From NCBI RefSeq assembly GCF_000469135.2, contig NZ_CP048117.1, positions 2,021,501 to 2,085,500 on the forward strand: 64,000 bases of DNA, read 5' to 3'. Both the position numbers and the translations under genes were made by a program. Positions 8,430 through 17,362 of the stretch are shown piece after piece. The notes beneath the pieces are model-generated. The model was not told the DNA's origin, ran no database searches, and was given only the letters and a program-made list of their open reading frames with translations. The DNA is from Bacillus sp. SB49 (lineage in GTDB: Bacteria > Bacillota > Bacilli > Bacillales > Halobacillaceae). Positions within the stretch are counted from its first letter, which is position 1, and the number at the start of each line of letters is the position of its first letter.

Positions 8430-9608
8430 TTATTTAATTTCTTTCAAAAAGCTAGTTCCGTATTCCGGTAAGGTAATGGAAAAATTATCAGATATCGTTG
8501 CCCCTATATCAGCAAACGTACGACGCTGCGCGATCTCCGTTCCTTCTTGAATTCCCTTATGACAAACAAGAAGCGGCACGAGCTCTCTCGTATGATCCGT
8601 CCCGTGATGAACAGGGTCGTTTCCATGATCTGCCGTAATGATCAACAGGTCATCCTCACGCATTTTATCCAACACTTCCGGAAGACGGGCGTCATAGGCT
8701 TCCAGAGCTTCTCCGTATCCTTTGGGATCACGACGGTGACCATATTTCGCATCAAAGTCCACCAGATTTAAAAAGCTCATGCCTTGGAACTCCTTATCCA
8801 TGGAGTTTACCAGTTGATCCATCCCGTCCATGTTATCTTTCGTGCGGATCGCTTCCGTTACCCCTTCCCCGTCATATATATCTGATATCTTTCCAATCGC
8901 GATGACATCAAGGCCGTTGTCTGCCATTTCATTCATTACCGTACGGCCGAACGGCTTCAATGCATAGTCATGACGATTAGACGTTCTTTCGAATGCACCT
9001 GGTTTACCGACAAATGGACGAGCAATGACACGACCCACCATGTATTTTTCATCTTTAGTCAGTTCTCTGCAGAACTCACAGATTTCATAAAGCTCTTCCG
9101 GTGGGATGACTTCTTCATGAGCTGCTATCTGCAGGACCGAGTCTGCAGACGTATAGATGATCAAATCGCCTGTATTCATATGATGCTCGCCGAGCTCATC
9201 GAGAATTTCCGTTCCGGATGCAGGTTTATTTCCGACAATCCCACGTCCGGTTTTCTCTTTGATTTGATCCAGTAATTCGTCCGGGAACCCATTTGGAAAT
9301 GTTCGGAACGGCTGATCGATATACAGACCCATGATTTCCCAGTGTCCGGTCATCGTATCTTTTCCGTTAGAAGCTTCCACCATCGTCGTATAGTGGGCTT
9401 TTGGATGATCTACTGGATCAATACCTTTGATTTCTCTGATGTTACTGAGCCCGAGACTGCCCATCACAGGCATTTTCAGCCCCCCCATATGTTCGGCAAT
9501 ATGACCGAGGGTGTCGGCTCCTTTATCATTAAATTTCTCGGCATCGGGAGCTTCCCCGATTCCGACAGAATCCATTACGATTACAAATACTCGCTTGAAT
9601 GCATCCAT
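8430..9608 (-). CDS. deoB: Phosphopentomutase
   Basis: A 392-residue alkaline-phosphatase-superfamily enzyme. The metal-binding Asp of VMDSVGIG (D13), the catalytic-Thr region ([10 protein letters not shown]) and the C-terminal metal motif ([18 protein letters not shown]) are present. It interconverts (deoxy)ribose-1-phosphate and -5-phosphate and so feeds the products of PunA and Pdp into central metabolism. A GGAGGG site precedes the ATG. First gene of the operon; called drm in B. subtilis. Confidence 0.97.
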   Translation of the reverse strand: MDAFKRVFVIVMDSVGIGEAPDAEKFNDKGADTLGHIAEHMGGLKMPVMGSLGLSNIREIKGIDPVDHPKAHYTTMVEASNGKDTMTGHWEIMGLYIDQPFRTFPNGFPDELLDQIKEKTGRGIVGNKPASGTEILDELGEHHMNTGDLIIYTSADSVLQIAAHEEVIPPEELYEICEFCRELTKDEKYMVGRVIARPFVGKPGAFERTSNRHDYALKPFGRTVMNEMADNGLDVIAIGKISDIYDGEGVTEAIRTKDNMDGMDQLVNSMDKEFQGMSFLNLVDFDAKYGHRRDPKGYGEALEAYDARLPEVLDKMREDDLLIITADHGNDPVHHGTDHTRELVPLLVCHKGIQEGTEIAQRRTFADIGATISDNFSITLPEYGTSFLKEIK

Positions 9609-9706
9609 TGATGATCCCTCCTAATGTTTAATTTCCCAATTTCAAGAATATTTACCCCACAAATTAAGTTGTAGGATGTCAGACAACTAAAAATAAAAAA
9701 ATTATC

Positions 9707-10594
9707 TCACGCACGGGGATGATAAGAGCGGTATACATCCTTTAATCTTGTTTTCGAAACGTGCGTATAAATTTGAGTCGTGGAAATATCCGCATGTCCA
9801 AGCATCTCTTGAACCGCCCTCAAATCTGCCCCGTTCTCCAGCAAATGCGTGGCAAACGAATGGCGCAGCGTGTGCGGAGTCAGCTCCTTGTTCACACCCA
9901 TCTCCCTAGCAACCGCTTTCAGTATCTTCCAGAATCCTTGCCGGGAGAGCGCATTCCCGTGATGGTTCACGAAAAGCTCTTCCGTCTTTTTTTGCTTTAT
10001 TAACGATCCACGACCAGCTTCAAGGTAATGCTCCACAGCTTCTTTAGCCATATCACCTAAAGGAATAATTCTTTCCTTCGATCCTTTTCCAAGACACCGT
10101 ACAAACCCCATCGTCAAATGCAGATCACTCACTTTAAGTGAAACGAGCTCCGTCACGCGGAGGCCGGTAGCATAGAGCATTTCAAACATCGCCTTATTCC
10201 TCGCAGAAAGCGGGTCTTTCGCATGAATGTTCAGCAATTTCTCTACATCTTCTGAAGAAAGAACCTTTGGAAGCTTTCGTTCCTTCTTTGGAGTTTCAAT
10301 ATGTAAACTCGGATCTTGATCTGTCACTTTTTCTCTAATTAAAAACTGATGAAAAAGACGGATGGAAGAAAGAAACCTGGCAACAGTGGCAGCAGAGCGG
10401 TCCTGGTCATTTAAATGATGCATGTATTTCATGATGTGCGCCCTCGTAATCTGCCCCCAGTTCTCCATCCCTTCCCGTTCCTCCATGAACGAACGGTATT
10501 GAGTAAGGTCGCGCTTATACGATTGAATCGTATTCGGGGACAGGCCGCGTTCGACAGTCAAATAATGAAAAAAATCTTCCAAAGCGAATTGCAT
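9707..10594 (-). CDS. xerD: Site-specific tyrosine recombinase XerD
   Basis: A 295-residue tyrosine recombinase with an N-terminal SAM-like DNA-binding domain (residues 1-90) and a complete catalytic set: R146, K170, H241, R244, H267 and nucleophile Y276. XerD resolves chromosome dimers at dif with its partner CodV/XerC. Its place between yqzK/fur and deoB is the same as ripX in B. subtilis, so it is the housekeeping enzyme and not a phage integrase. Seven bases separate it from yqzK upstream. Confidence 0.96.
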   Translation of the reverse strand: MQFALEDFFHYLTVERGLSPNTIQSYKRDLTQYRSFMEEREGMENWGQITRAHIMKYMHHLNDQDRSAATVARFLSSIRLFHQFLIREKVTDQDPSLHIETPKKERKLPKVLSSEDVEKLLNIHAKDPLSARNKAMFEMLYATGLRVTELVSLKVSDLHLTMGFVRCLGKGSKERIIPLGDMAKEAVEHYLEAGRGSLIKQKKTEELFVNHHGNALSRQGFWKILKAVAREMGVNKELTPHTLRHSFATHLLENGADLRAVQEMLGHADISTTQIYTHVSKTRLKDVYRSYHPRA

Positions 10595-10601
10595 TGTCGA
10601 T

Positions 10602-10820
10602 CTACTCTCCTAATTGGAAAAATATCGATAACCGATCCGTCCACGATTGCTCGGCAGGTTGATAGACTTTGACCGCCGCTCCCCCCGGAGGATCATACCG
10701 ATGCTGCCTTTCGTATTCTCCATGGACCATTCGAAGCGCCATGTAGAATATACAAGTGCAGATGGTAAATACAATGAGGACTTTCAGTAAATCCTTCAGC
10801 CCGTGCTGAAATTTAGACAT
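10602..10820 (-). CDS. yqzK: YqzK-like small membrane protein (DUF4227)
   Basis: A 72-residue protein with one membrane span (about residues 12-30) and a polar C-terminal tail. It fits the DUF4227/YqzK family in length, and sits between fur and xerD exactly as yqzK does in B. subtilis. Its function is unknown. It ends seven bases before xerD and is probably cotranscribed with it. Confidence 0.85.
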   Translation of the reverse strand: MSKFQHGLKDLLKVLIVFTICTCIFYMALRMVHGEYERQHRYDPPGGAAVKVYQPAEQSWTDRLSIFFQLGE

Positions 10821-10984
10821 GAATTTCCATCTCCTTTAATCATACCTTGATTAAGGATATGCCTAAATTCCTGCTGATTATACGTAAATAATCAATGGAG
10901 ACGCCATAGGTAAGAAAACCGTCCTCTTTCCGTTCCATCTAGCACTAACGTACACGATTTCATGCTTTTTGTAAATATAGAATA

Positions 10985-11020
10985 ACAAAATAAAAAGCCA
11001 CTATGCATACTCATAGCGGC
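10985..11020 (-). terminator. Rho-independent terminator after fur
   Basis: On the minus strand GCCGCTATG pairs with CATAGTGGC (one G-U pair; 11012-11020 with 10997-11005), followed by TTTTTATTTT. It begins eight bases after the fur stop codon. Confidence 0.85.
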
Positions 11021-11027
11021 GATTCTA

Positions 11028-11504
11028 TCACTCTTCAGTTTCTGTGCTTGTTGAAACCGCGACTGCTTGTTTCTGGCAGACCCTGCATATACCATGAAAC
11101 GTTAATCGATGGTCCTTCACTTCAAAGCCCCACTGGCCTTCAATGATCTTTTCCACATCACCGAGCAGGTCTTCTTCAATCTCTTCCACTGATCCACACT
11201 CAATACATACGAGGTGATGATGAAAGTGTTCGGCTCCTTCTTTTCTCAAGTCATACCTTGATACTCCATCGCCGAAATTAATCTTATCTACTACTTTTAA
11301 TTCGGATAATAATTCCAGTGTTCGATATACGGTCGCTAATCCTATCTCCGGTGCTTTCTCTTTTACGAGGAGGTAAACATCTTCTGCACTTAAGTGATCT
11401 TCTTCGTTTTCCAATAAAACACGGACGGTAGCTTCCCGTTGAGGCGTCAATTTGTAACTTTGGGAATGTAGCTGCTTTTTAATTTTCTCTATACGATGTT
11501 CCAT
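11028..11504 (-). CDS. fur: Ferric uptake regulator Fur
   Basis: A 158-residue Fur-family repressor. It has an N-terminal winged helix (YKLTPQREATVRVLL; GLATVYRTLELL), the HHHL metal site (95-98) and two CxxC pairs (C100/C103 and C140/C143) for the structural zinc. Its position between spoIIM and yqzK/xerD matches B. subtilis fur rather than perR or zur. PerR-like and Fur-like boxes lie 64-101 bases upstream, consistent with the PerR control and autoregulation known for B. subtilis fur. Confidence 0.95.
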   Translation of the reverse strand: MEHRIEKIKKQLHSQSYKLTPQREATVRVLLENEEDHLSAEDVYLLVKEKAPEIGLATVYRTLELLSELKVVDKINFGDGVSRYDLRKEGAEHFHHHLVCIECGSVEEIEEDLLGDVEKIIEGQWGFEVKDHRLTFHGICRVCQKQAVAVSTSTETEE

Positions 11505-11567
11505 ATCGTTCGTCCCTCCCTCGCAATTGCATTCTCATTATAATTCAGAGACAGAACGAGTGTCAAA

Positions 11568-11582
11568 TTATAATGATTATTA
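11568..11582. promoter_or_regulatory. PerR-like box upstream of fur
   Basis: TTATAATGATTATTA matches the PerR consensus TTATAATNATTATAA at 14 of 15 positions. It lies 64 bases before the fur start. B. subtilis fur is PerR-repressed, so the site is plausible; Fur and PerR boxes differ by only one or two bases and cross-talk cannot be excluded. Confidence 0.7.
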
Positions 11583-11590
11583 TCTGTTAA

Positions 11591-11605
11591 CGATAATCAT
11601 TATTA
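11591..11605. promoter_or_regulatory. Fur-like box upstream of fur
   Basis: CGATAATCATTATTA matches the Bacillus 7-1-7 Fur box TGATAATNATTATCA at 13 of 15 positions. It is eight bases from the PerR-like box, and the two together form a longer inverted repeat (TAATGATTAT and ATAATCATTA). Located in the gap between spoIIM and fur. Confidence 0.6.
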
Positions 11606-11618
11606 AGTGATAGTTTAA

Positions 11619-12257
11619 TCATTTATAAATCCACTTCAGTACGTATTCCAACACGGAATTAGATACGAATACCTCGATCAGTGATGCTACAAGCAGAATA
11701 ATCAGCAAGACTCCGAACAACGCGCTGTATCTACCGAACGCTTTCAAAATAGGTTGGTGCACCTTCCGTATAAAAAGCTGCCTGCACAGAGTCAAGGAGA
11801 ATATCAATGCCAGCGACCCAGCAATCAGGTAAACGGGTATAATGATCAAATTCTGCGGTGCGATAGAAACAGAAGATATGACAAGCCCGTACCAACCCAT
11901 CTGATTTACTAGAAAGCCGACCGAAAAACCAATAACGAGTCCTTTGATGAAAAGAAGAACCGTAATGATCGGCATTCCTATTACGGAGATACCGAGAAGG
12001 AAGAGCAGCAGCATATACTTCATATGGTATAAGATGCTGTCCTGCCACAGAACCGCTCTGCTCGAACCTTCCACGGACGTCTGCTGCTCGAAAAACTGCT
12101 CCAAGTAAAAGAAAAGATCCTGTTTCTGAACAAAGTTCATACTGTTTACGATGACCGCTCCAAAGACCATTCCCATAATGAATAGCACAAAGATAAACAC
12201 AAATATATTCATGTGTGTCTTGACGTCATTTTGAACCATTCTCACTCCGTGCTGCAT
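11619..12257 (-). CDS. spoIIM: Stage II sporulation protein M (engulfment)
   Basis: A 212-residue membrane protein with about five spans and the SpoIIM-domain segment (GMPIITVLLFIKGLVIGFSVG). SpoIIM forms the engulfment complex with SpoIID and SpoIIP in the mother cell; it anchors the peptidoglycan hydrolases. I chose the ATG at 12257, which follows GGTGGAGA by seven bases and gives the family length of about 214; the reading from 12287 lacks support. It follows yqxK and precedes fur, as in B. subtilis. I found no convincing sigma-E promoter. Confidence 0.93.
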   Translation of the reverse strand: MQHGVRMVQNDVKTHMNIFVFIFVLFIMGMVFGAVIVNSMNFVQKQDLFFYLEQFFEQQTSVEGSSRAVLWQDSILYHMKYMLLLFLLGISVIGMPIITVLLFIKGLVIGFSVGFLVNQMGWYGLVISSVSIAPQNLIIIPVYLIAGSLALIFSLTLCRQLFIRKVHQPILKAFGRYSALFGVLLIILLVASLIEVFVSNSVLEYVLKWIYK

Positions 12258-12340
12258 CGTCACTTCTCCACCCTTCTGTCCACTCATTCTATGACTAATC
12301 TATGAGCGAAAAGAAAAAAGTAGACCAAGGACCTTCTATA

Positions 12341-13489
12341 TTAATGGATCTTTCCGAACTTACCGCCTCCGCCGGCAGCTATATCAAGCTCTCCCTTTCT
12401 CATTTGAATGATATAGTGGACGATGGAGGAGGAAACGATTTCTTCCAGTTCCACAGATGGAACGTCATGAATGACGGCCATCTCAGACCCGAAAGCAGCA
12501 AGGAGTTTTTCATACGTTTGCTTTCCTATACCCGGCAGCGTTTCCAGAGGCACTTGATACACGTATGGAGGGCGCTTTGTTACCTGTCCCTCGTCCGACA
12601 GTTCCTTAATTCTTTCGGAAACACCTTTAACCAGACGGCTTTTTCTGCATGTACAGCCGGTTGCCGTCACCGGATGCAGGCAGTTTCCGCAAACGGTTTT
12701 ATGATACTTCCCCATTTTCGGATCCATACCATAATTGGCGACGATACGGCGTCCATCTTTTCTATGTAATGCAAGCTTTAATTCTTCCAATGACAATCCA
12801 TCCATTCTTACCAGTTGATACTCTCTGGCAAGCTTACCAAGAGAATGCGCGTCAGAATTCGTAACATAGGTGTAAGGAGCGAGTTCAGCTAACTGGGAAG
12901 CCATCTCCGTATCTGCACTCAATCCAAGTTCAACCGCATCGATTTTATCAGAATCAAGGATCTCTCTCAACGACTTTTTTACACCTTTACCGTAAAGGCT
13001 TTTGAATGGAGTGAAAATATGGGCAGGTATAAAAAGGCCGCCATTTTCTCTAACATAAGTCTGCAGTTCTCTCGCTGTACCATAAAAGCGCTGAGAGCTT
13101 AAGCTGACATTTTTCATTTTCTTCGAAAGCCATAAGCTGAATCGACGCATCGTATCTATGGTAGGAAAATAGCAGAGAACGTGAATGGGACCCTGACAGG
13201 ATGCATCATATATTTCCACTTCTGAACCTAAGAGGAGGGTGGTGCTGTCGGAGCGCACTCCCCCTCCGGAAACTTCTTCCGCATATCCCCGATCGATCAA
13301 ATCTTCCACCTCATCCAAAACAGCGGGTGACTGAGCGTCGATAATACCGATCAAATCAAGGCCTTTTCGTCTGCTGGCCTCCAGGAAAATGTTTGTGAGT
13401 GTGAGCGTTTTTGATCCGGTAATTTTAACAGGGCCGCCTTCCCAGTCCCTCCCTATATGAACATGAAGATCGACAAAGTAATCTTTCAT
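12341..13489 (-). CDS. yqxK: Endonuclease Q (EndoQ)-type PHP nuclease, YqxK
   Basis: A 382-residue protein with an N-terminal PHP metallo-phosphoesterase domain (HVH at 9-11, PAH near 155-157, NSDAH at 211-215), a central four-Cys zinc motif (C267, C270, C279, C281) and a C-terminal helix-hairpin-helix-like region (LPGIGKQTYEKLLAAFG). This domain order is that of the EndoQ family, which nicks DNA 5' to deaminated bases such as deoxyinosine and deoxyuridine; a Bacillus pumilus member has been shown active. It lies two bases after nudF in the same operon, so repair and nucleotide clean-up functions are paired. Confidence 0.88.
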   Translation of the reverse strand: MKDYFVDLHVHIGRDWEGGPVKITGSKTLTLTNIFLEASRRKGLDLIGIIDAQSPAVLDEVEDLIDRGYAEEVSGGGVRSDSTTLLLGSEVEIYDASCQGPIHVLCYFPTIDTMRRFSLWLSKKMKNVSLSSQRFYGTARELQTYVRENGGLFIPAHIFTPFKSLYGKGVKKSLREILDSDKIDAVELGLSADTEMASQLAELAPYTYVTNSDAHSLGKLAREYQLVRMDGLSLEELKLALHRKDGRRIVANYGMDPKMGKYHKTVCGNCLHPVTATGCTCRKSRLVKGVSERIKELSDEGQVTKRPPYVYQVPLETLPGIGKQTYEKLLAAFGSEMAVIHDVPSVELEEIVSSSIVHYIIQMRKGELDIAAGGGGKFGKIH

Positions 13490-13491
13490 TC

Positions 13492-14046
13492 TTATCCATT
13501 CCTTCTTAATTTTAAATAAAGAATCGCATAAGCGGTCTTTGCATCGTGGATCTTCTGCTCCTTCTCCAACTGTTCCGCTTCTTCTACGGTTATTTCCATC
13601 AGTTCCACAAATTCATCCACATCCCCTGCAGGCTTTTCATTCAATTTTTCTACACGATCGGTAAAATAGACGTGGACGATTTCATCAGCGAAACCTGGTG
13701 AAGTATAAAAGGAAGTGATAAGATTTAAGTCATCGCTCGTGTAACCCGTCTCTTCTTCCAATTCCCTTAACGCGCAGGCCTTCGGATCTTCTCCCGGTTC
13801 CAGTTTTCCGGCAGGGATTTCTACGAGGTTCTTCTCGAGTGGTTTCCGGTATTGCTCGACGCAGATCAGTTTCCCTTCATCCGTTAGAGCTATGACCGCA
13901 ACGGCGCCCGGATGTTTGATCAATTCCCGTTTAGATGTTTTCCCGTCGGGTAATGTTACACTGTCAATATCTAATTGAACGATCTTCCCTTTATAGATTG
14001 TTTCTGTTTTATATGTTTTCTCTTCAAAATTACTCAAGATGCTCAT
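13492..14046 (-). CDS. nudF: ADP-ribose pyrophosphatase (Nudix)
   Basis: A 184-residue Nudix hydrolase with a complete box from G80 to G101 (GKLEPGE then RELEEETG). The N-terminal SNFEEKTYKTETIYKGKIV segment is typical of ADP-ribose pyrophosphatases, which cleave ADP-ribose to AMP and ribose-5-phosphate. It is first in the nudF-yqxK pair and orthologous by position to B. subtilis nudF (yqkG). Confidence 0.94.
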   Translation of the reverse strand: MSILSNFEEKTYKTETIYKGKIVQLDIDSVTLPDGKTSKRELIKHPGAVAVIALTDEGKLICVEQYRKPLEKNLVEIPAGKLEPGEDPKACALRELEEETGYTSDDLNLITSFYTSPGFADEIVHVYFTDRVEKLNEKPAGDVDEFVELMEITVEEAEQLEKEQKIHDAKTAYAILYLKLRRNG

Positions 14047-14133
14047 CCTCTCTAAACTCTTTCTTCATTTTAACATAGGAAAGGCAGAGACAAAGCATCA
14101 CAACTACCAGTACTCACAAGAAAGGATGATTCT

Positions 14134-15054
14134 ATGAATAAACGTCAATTAGGGAAAACAGATTTGTATTTATCTGAAATCAGCCTTGGCTGCATGTCCC
14201 TCGGAACCGATCAAGCACAAGCAAAATCAATCATCGACCGGGCCATTGACAGCGGGGTGAACTATTTGGACACCGCAGACCTCTACGATTACGGAAAGAA
14301 TGAAGAATTAATAGGGGAAGCGATCCGTGGACGCCGCCAGGATTTAATTATCGGATCGAAAGTAGGGAACCGTTTTACACCGGGGGAAGAAGGTTGGACA
14401 TGGGATCCATCCAAAGAACACATAAAAAGCAGCGTCAAAGACAGCTTAAAACGGTTAGGAACGGATTATATCGACTTATACCAGCTTCACGGCGGTACCA
14501 TTGATGACCCGATTGATGAGACAATCGAAGCGTTCGAAGATTTAAAATCAGAAGGGTGGATCAGGGAATACGGCATATCCTCCATTCGTCCGAATGTGAT
14601 AAAGCAATTTGCAGAGAAATCCTCGATTGCCAGCGTCATGATGCAGTACAGCGCTCTCGATCGAAGGCCGGAGGAAGAGATCCTTCCCCTGCTCCATGAG
14701 TATGAGATCAGCGTCCTGGCACGCGGCCCTCTTGCTAAAGGCATCCTCTCTGACCGTGGAATAGAAAAAGCGCGCGATAAAGCAGGCGACGGCATCCTTG
14801 AGTATGATGCTGATGAAGTGATGTCCATCGCTCGTGATTGGAAAAAAGTAAGCAACACTTCAAAAAGTGCGGAAGCTGTTGCCCTCCAATATGTTCTTCA
14901 TCATCCGGCCGTTACGACAGCCGTATTTGGTGCAAGCTCTGTGGAACAGTTGGAACAGAACCTCACTTTTTTGGAAGCAGCTCCTCTTTCCGATGCGGAG
15001 TACAACAATATTCAATCCCTTACAAAAGACATTACTTATCAACAACACAGATAA
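14134..15054 (+). CDS. yqkF: Aldo/keto reductase (YqkF-like)
   Basis: A 306-residue aldo/keto reductase with the TIM-barrel catalytic set: LDTADLYDYGKNE (Asp and Tyr), the Lys of IIGSKVG and the His of LYQLHGG. The C-terminal NADP site segment (VFGASSVEQLEQNL) is present. AGAAAGGATG precedes the ATG. It is divergent from nudF, the same arrangement as yqkF in B. subtilis. The physiological substrate is unknown. Confidence 0.9.
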   Translation: MNKRQLGKTDLYLSEISLGCMSLGTDQAQAKSIIDRAIDSGVNYLDTADLYDYGKNEELIGEAIRGRRQDLIIGSKVGNRFTPGEEGWTWDPSKEHIKSSVKDSLKRLGTDYIDLYQLHGGTIDDPIDETIEAFEDLKSEGWIREYGISSIRPNVIKQFAEKSSIASVMMQYSALDRRPEEEILPLLHEYEISVLARGPLAKGILSDRGIEKARDKAGDGILEYDADEVMSIARDWKKVSNTSKSAEAVALQYVLHHPAVTTAVFGASSVEQLEQNLTFLEAAPLSDAEYNNIQSLTKDITYQQHR

Positions 15055-15063
15055 CCATATTTC

Positions 15064-15101
15064 CCGGTGTGCGCTCTCTTTTGTTTCTGGGCACACACCG
15101 G
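15064..15101. terminator. Hairpin between convergent yqkF and dipeptidase genes
   Basis: CCGGTGTGCGC and GCACACACCGG form an 11-bp stem with one mismatch and a 16-base loop, 10 bases after yqkF. The T tracts on both sides are poor (TATTTC; AAATATGG on the other strand), so it is a weak bidirectional terminator. Confidence 0.5.
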
Positions 15102-15125
15102 TATTTCATGTGTCTATCTCCATCA

Positions 15126-16172
15126 TTACTTCCAAGTATTCGAAAGAACTCTCCTCCAGTTACCTTGTGTAATTTTATAGATTTCCCCCTCTGTCATTCC
15201 TTCCTTCTCCAGTATTCTTAAGATCTTTGGAACACCCGTCACATCATGCATTGAGTATGGAATCCGCGTGCCGTCAAAGTCTGATCCAAGTGCGACGTGG
15301 TCAATGCCCATCCGTTCGATCATGTAATGAATATGTTTTACAATTGCAGAAAGCGCTACATCCTGTCTATTGACACCGTCTTCTGTCACCATGTTGGGGC
15401 TGGTGCTGTAAGTGACACCAACGAGCCCCCCGCTGTCTTTGACCGCATCCAGCTGCCGGTCGGTCAGGTTCCTGGATATTGGACAAATGGCATGAGCATT
15501 TGAATGGGTTGCGACAAGCGGGGCGTCTGTCAGCGTGGCAATGTCCCAAAAACCTTTTTCGTTTATGTGAGATAAATCAATCATCACACCAAGAGCATTA
15601 CATACCTTCACGAGCCTCCTTCCAGCCTCCGTTATTCCCGGCCCGGTGTCCGGAGAGGATGGAAAGCGATAAGGGACGCCTTCTCCAAAGATATTTTTCC
15701 TAGCCCAAACCGGCCCGAGGGAGCGGAGTCCTGCATGGTAATAAACATGCAGAGCATCCAGCCCCTCATCAATCGGCTCCGCTCCTTCCATGTGAAGTAT
15801 CCCGCCCATCCATTCTCCATTCCATGCTTTATCCAAATCCTCCACCGTTCGAACGGCTTTAAACCTCCCCTCAGAGCAAGCCTCCAGCTGATAAAATCGG
15901 GAAATTAACGTATTGGCAATTTTCCAAGCATAATCAGGATCCAAAGAAGCGGGAAAGGATTTCTCATACCCCTGCTCCGTTTTGTAAGTCACCTGAGCAG
16001 GATCTGTGTCGGGATTGGGACAGAACACCGCAAAGAAACCTGCCGCAAAACCTGCCGCCATACCCTTTGAATAATCTAAATGGCCGTTAGGAATTCCCTT
16101 GAAAAATTTATCCACCCCATCTTCCAGCATTAGCAGGGTATCGTTATGACCGTCGATGAACCGGTGTATCAT
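15126..16172 (-). CDS. Membrane-type dipeptidase, peptidase family M19
   Basis: A 348-residue zinc dipeptidase. The first metal motif is HNDTL (DGHNDTLL), followed by the bridging Glu region (GGILHMEGAEP), the HSNAH motif and the SDFDG motif. The family cleaves dipeptides, often with D-residues; some are beta-lactam hydrolases. The start MIHRFIDGHND at 16172 is chosen because it begins right at the conserved core and has AAAGGA upstream; an extension to 16301 would run through the terminator of the preceding gene. It stands alone. No signal peptide is seen, so it is probably cytoplasmic despite the renal-dipeptidase name. Confidence 0.9.
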   Translation of the reverse strand: MIHRFIDGHNDTLLMLEDGVDKFFKGIPNGHLDYSKGMAAGFAAGFFAVFCPNPDTDPAQVTYKTEQGYEKSFPASLDPDYAWKIANTLISRFYQLEACSEGRFKAVRTVEDLDKAWNGEWMGGILHMEGAEPIDEGLDALHVYYHAGLRSLGPVWARKNIFGEGVPYRFPSSPDTGPGITEAGRRLVKVCNALGVMIDLSHINEKGFWDIATLTDAPLVATHSNAHAICPISRNLTDRQLDAVKDSGGLVGVTYSTSPNMVTEDGVNRQDVALSAIVKHIHYMIERMGIDHVALGSDFDGTRIPYSMHDVTGVPKILRILEKEGMTEGEIYKITQGNWRRVLSNTWK

Positions 16173-16269
16173 CCTTCTCCCCGTCCTTTCTTGCTTGATT
16201 TGCTCTTCTGTTATCGACAGTAGAAGCTGTTCAGGATTACAGGTTCTTCTCTTTAACATGTACATGCAT

Positions 16270-16298
16270 AAACAGGAGACAGTTTTCACCGTCTCCTG
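16270..16298 (-). terminator. Rho-independent terminator after the DinB-like gene
   Basis: CAGGAGAC (16273-16280) and GTCTCCTG (16291-16298) form a perfect 8-bp stem with a 10-base loop. It follows the stop codon of the minus-strand gene by 15 bases. The following TTTATG is short; on the other strand CATTTTTAAT follows, so it may work both ways. Confidence 0.7.
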
Positions 16299-16313
16299 CA
16301 TTTTTAATATGAT

Positions 16314-16841
16314 TCAGGAAGAAACTTTCTTCTCCTTCATGGAACGAATCAATGCCCTTATTTGACCTCGATGATTAATCTCGTCTTCCAACACATGAAA
16401 CCATAAATAATAATGATTAAAGGTCACTCCGTTTGACCATACATCTTCTTTGTAAAGCCAGTCATCATTTTTACCCTTGAGGTAGTCCAGCGTCTGATCC
16501 CTCGTCGCTTCCAATACATCCAGAAGATCGTCGATAGACATGCCATGCACATGCTGTTTTGCCTTTTCCCCAAGTTCGAGTGCTGCCCCCCACTCTTTTC
16601 TTTCCGATTCATCCATGTCCCTCTGTTCAAAACTAATGAGCTGGTGGACATATTCGACAGCAGCTATGTGCGAGAGAAGCGCACCGATAGAATTTCCGCC
16701 CTCCATGGACCAATCAAGTTCTTCCGTACTAAGATCCGCTACTTCCTGGATTGTGATCGCACGGGTGTGTTCCAGCATCCAGACGAGTTCACCGACTTTT
16801 CCCGTAAACCCTTTCTCCGATTGAACTTGATAAGAAATCAT
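16314..16841 (-). CDS. DinB-family (DfsB/bacillithiol-transferase-like fold) protein
   Basis: A 175-residue four-helix-bundle protein. The conserved histidine near residue 58 (ALLSHIAAVE) and the C-terminal HVLEDEINHRGQI motif give the three-histidine metal site of the DinB/YfiT superfamily. Some relatives are bacillithiol S-transferases; the substrate here is unknown. AAGGGGG precedes the ATG at 16841. The gene is monocistronic, ended by the hairpin at 16270-16298. Confidence 0.85.
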   Translation of the reverse strand: MISYQVQSEKGFTGKVGELVWMLEHTRAITIQEVADLSTEELDWSMEGGNSIGALLSHIAAVEYVHQLISFEQRDMDESERKEWGAALELGEKAKQHVHGMSIDDLLDVLEATRDQTLDYLKGKNDDWLYKEDVWSNGVTFNHYYLWFHVLEDEINHRGQIRALIRSMKEKKVSS

Positions 16842-17016
16842 CCAGCTTCCCCCTTCACTAATAACAAAATGTCAAAGGTGGTGTTCATACCCCTTTGCAT
16901 ATATACATATTCGACGTACAGGTACTATAACCTTCTTAAGAATTGGAGAAGGAATCGAATTTTGTAGATATTTTTGTTGTTTAAAATTTCTGAAATGACG
17001 GTATATGCTAAGTATT

Positions 17017-17037
17017 AACAAACTGGACCTGTTTGTT
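17017..17037. repeat. Inverted repeat upstream of a possible peptide gene
   Basis: AACAAAC (17017-17023) and GTTTGTT (17031-17037) are a perfect 7-bp inverted repeat with a seven-base centre, 41 bases before the 34-residue reading frame. It has the size of a repressor operator, but no partner is identified. The rest of the 16842-17078 gap is AT-rich and shows no gene. Confidence 0.35.
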
Positions 17038-17078
17038 CGCCAAAAGCCACCATACTAATTCCATTACAGGAGGAAAAA

Positions 17079-17183
17079 ATGATGAAAATTAAAGTGGGTA
17101 TTTGGAGCAAACTGACAAACTCGGACAAAATGACCTTATTGAAAGCAGCAAGTCAACAAGGAGCGACCGTGAAGAGTGCATAA
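17079..17183 (+). CDS. Possible 34-residue peptide, unknown
   Basis: A short frame MMKIKVGIWSKLT... ending TVKSA, 34 residues. It is supported by an excellent ACAGGAGGAAAAAATG start region and by its place in a 537-base gap otherwise without genes. It has no membrane span and no clear signal peptide; it is basic and mildly amphipathic. I do not recognise it. It could be a real micropeptide, a leader peptide or the N-terminal remnant of a lost gene. A perfect palindrome follows about 80 bases downstream. Confidence 0.4.
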   Translation: MMKIKVGIWSKLTNSDKMTLLKAASQQGATVKSA

Positions 17184-17261
17184 ACGGACCCATTCTTCTT
17201 CCTATCCCTTCATTCATGCTGCATACATCCAACCATTCAACGCTAGCGGGCCTCTCCCTGA

Positions 17262-17290
17262 GATATAAGACAAACCATTTGTCTTATATC
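17262..17290. repeat. Perfect 13-bp-arm AT-rich hairpin
   Basis: GATATAAGACAAA and TTTGTCTTATATC pair perfectly around a CCA centre. It lies downstream of the possible peptide gene and is followed by TTCGTTTAC, a weak T tract. It may be that gene's terminator or a protein binding site. Confidence 0.6.
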
Positions 17291-17319
17291 TTCGTTTACA
17301 TAATTAAATTATCGTATAT

Positions 17320-17362
17320 TAAAAATCACCACAGTACCCCTTTAAAAAGGTTTCCTGTGGTG
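17320..17362 (-). terminator. Terminator after the DAO-family oxidoreductase
   Basis: On the minus strand CACCACAG (17355-17362) pairs with CTGTGGTG (17327-17334), with an inner CCTTT/AAAGG pairing, followed by ATTTTTAAT. It lies 17 bases after the stop of the gene at 17379. Confidence 0.85.

Noticed and set aside
9609-9706. AGTTGT...ACAACT repeat between xerD and deoB as an operator or terminator
   Set aside because: The arms are only 6 bp in AT-rich DNA with no T tract in the right place; too weak to call.
9707-10594. Tyrosine recombinase as a sign of an integrated element
   Set aside because: Gene order with fur, yqzK and deoB is that of the housekeeping xerD (ripX) locus, and no other mobile genes are present.
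12258-12340. Sigma-E promoter before spoIIM
   Set aside because: CATAGAAT resembles the -10 element, but no -35 element lies at the right distance.
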